DNA of 64,000 bases, from the NCBI RefSeq assembly GCF_027497355.1, contig NZ_CP114909.1:3987001-4051000 (forward strand). The letters run 5' to 3'. The notes under the pieces are model-generated. The model saw nothing but the letters and a program-made list of their open reading frames with translations. It was not told the origin of the DNA and did not search any database. Position numbers and translations under genes: made by a program. This document shows positions 63,769 through 64,000 of this stretch, one piece after another. Numbering within the stretch: the first letter of the stretch is position 1; each line of letters starts with the position of its first letter. The stretch is from Micromonospora sp. WMMA1947. Its GTDB lineage: Bacteria > Actinomycetota > Actinomycetes > Mycobacteriales > Micromonosporaceae.

Positions 63769-64000
63769 TCAGCACCCTTCGGAGCTGAAGCCCATGCGCA
63801 GGTTGGGCAGTGTGAAGACGGCGGCGGTGGTGGCGTAGTTGTTCTGCCGCAGGTTGGTGATGGTCACGGTGTCGGCCTGCTGGGCGAACACGCCCGGGTT
63901 GCCCTTGACGCCGGGGACCTTGTCGACGGTGCTGGCGTCCTGACCGACGTCGATGTTCTTGAAGGAGGCGTTACCGGCGATCTCGTCGCCGTCGACCACG
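63769..64000 (-). CDS. DUF6230 family protein, C-terminal part
   Basis: Only the last 76 residues lie in the window; the gene continues past the right edge. The visible part is a beta-rich, secreted-type sequence (GNASFKNIDVGQDASTVDKV, then VFAQQADTVTITNLRQNNYA) ending in NLRMGFSSEGC with a terminal Cys. This fits DUF6230, usually an exported protein encoded before DUF6114. Older databases sometimes call it cholesterol esterase without evidence. The tight spacing to DUF6114 indicates an operon. Confidence 0.75.
   Translation of the reverse strand, partial: VVDGDEIAGNASFKNIDVGQDASTVDKVPGVKGNPGVFAQQADTVTITNLRQNNYATTAAVFTLPNLRMGFSSEGC

Overview
The window is high-GC DNA with the codon bias, GTG starts and gene content of a filamentous actinomycete. 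The best fit is a member of the Micromonosporaceae (Micromonospora-like). This rests on the MurD2/MurL pair, DUF5753/DUF397 regulators, GPP34 and DUF6230/DUF6114 proteins, an InhA-type enoyl reductase, DUF3097 and several recurrent intergenic hairpin repeats. No rRNA, tRNA, CRISPR array, phage or intact insertion sequence was recognised. The content is mostly chromosomal housekeeping plus a secreted polysaccharide-degrading and cell-envelope set.

Region by region: 1-2.4 kb holds the start of a secreted serine protease, a GNAT acetyltransferase gene broken by a small inversion, and a DUF397/helix-turn-helix pair. 2.4-7.3 kb has aconitase (acnA), a glyoxalase-fold protein, a DedA membrane protein and a 0.8 kb spacer with three long hairpin repeats. 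7.3-13.4 kb has a hydrolase, a permuted papain-fold protein, an APC permease, a GOLPH3-like protein, a GNAT enzyme and a membrane-anchored CBM2-like protein. 13.4-19.1 kb is a giant secreted amylase-pullulanase behind a cluster of TTGCAA-type operator motifs. 19.1-23.1 kb has two tandem secreted beta-helix paralogues with blocks of apparently perfect DNA identity. 23.3-29.4 kb has aminopeptidase P, asparagine synthase, a chitin/cellulose-active lytic polysaccharide monooxygenase and a PfkB sugar kinase. 29.4-37 kb has an MFS/MarR divergent pair, a phosphotransferase, a thioesterase/beta-lactamase-fold pair, a PAP2 protein and paired bacterial-PH membrane proteins. 37-44.3 kb has MoxR-DUF58-VWA, fabG-inhA (fatty acid synthesis), ferrochelatase and a HAD phosphatase. 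44.3-52.7 kb has DUF3097, a beta-lactamase-like hydrolase, NfeD-SPFH and a class A penicillin-binding protein. 52.7-60.2 kb has a thymidylate-kinase-like protein, a DHFR-fold reductase, a pyruvate-oxidase-like ThDP enzyme, an RNA methyltransferase, argG and a PucR regulator. 60.4-63.2 kb is the divergent murL/murD2 pair for D-glutamate in peptidoglycan, followed by DUF6114 and the end of DUF6230.

How genes work together: fabG-inhA carry out two reductive steps of type II fatty acid elongation. MurD2 and MurL together should make UDP-MurNAc-L-Ala-D-Glu without a free D-Glu pool, and the class A PBP polymerises the later product. The amylopullulanase, CBM2 anchor protein and LPMO are extracellular polysaccharide tools. 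The least explained content is repetitive: (i) at least six hairpins whose arms all end in GATC-W-W-G, (ii) three copies of an AAGGGGCCCCTT-type double element that supplies stop codons, and (iii) the mosaic beta-helix paralogues with a shared palindromic leader.
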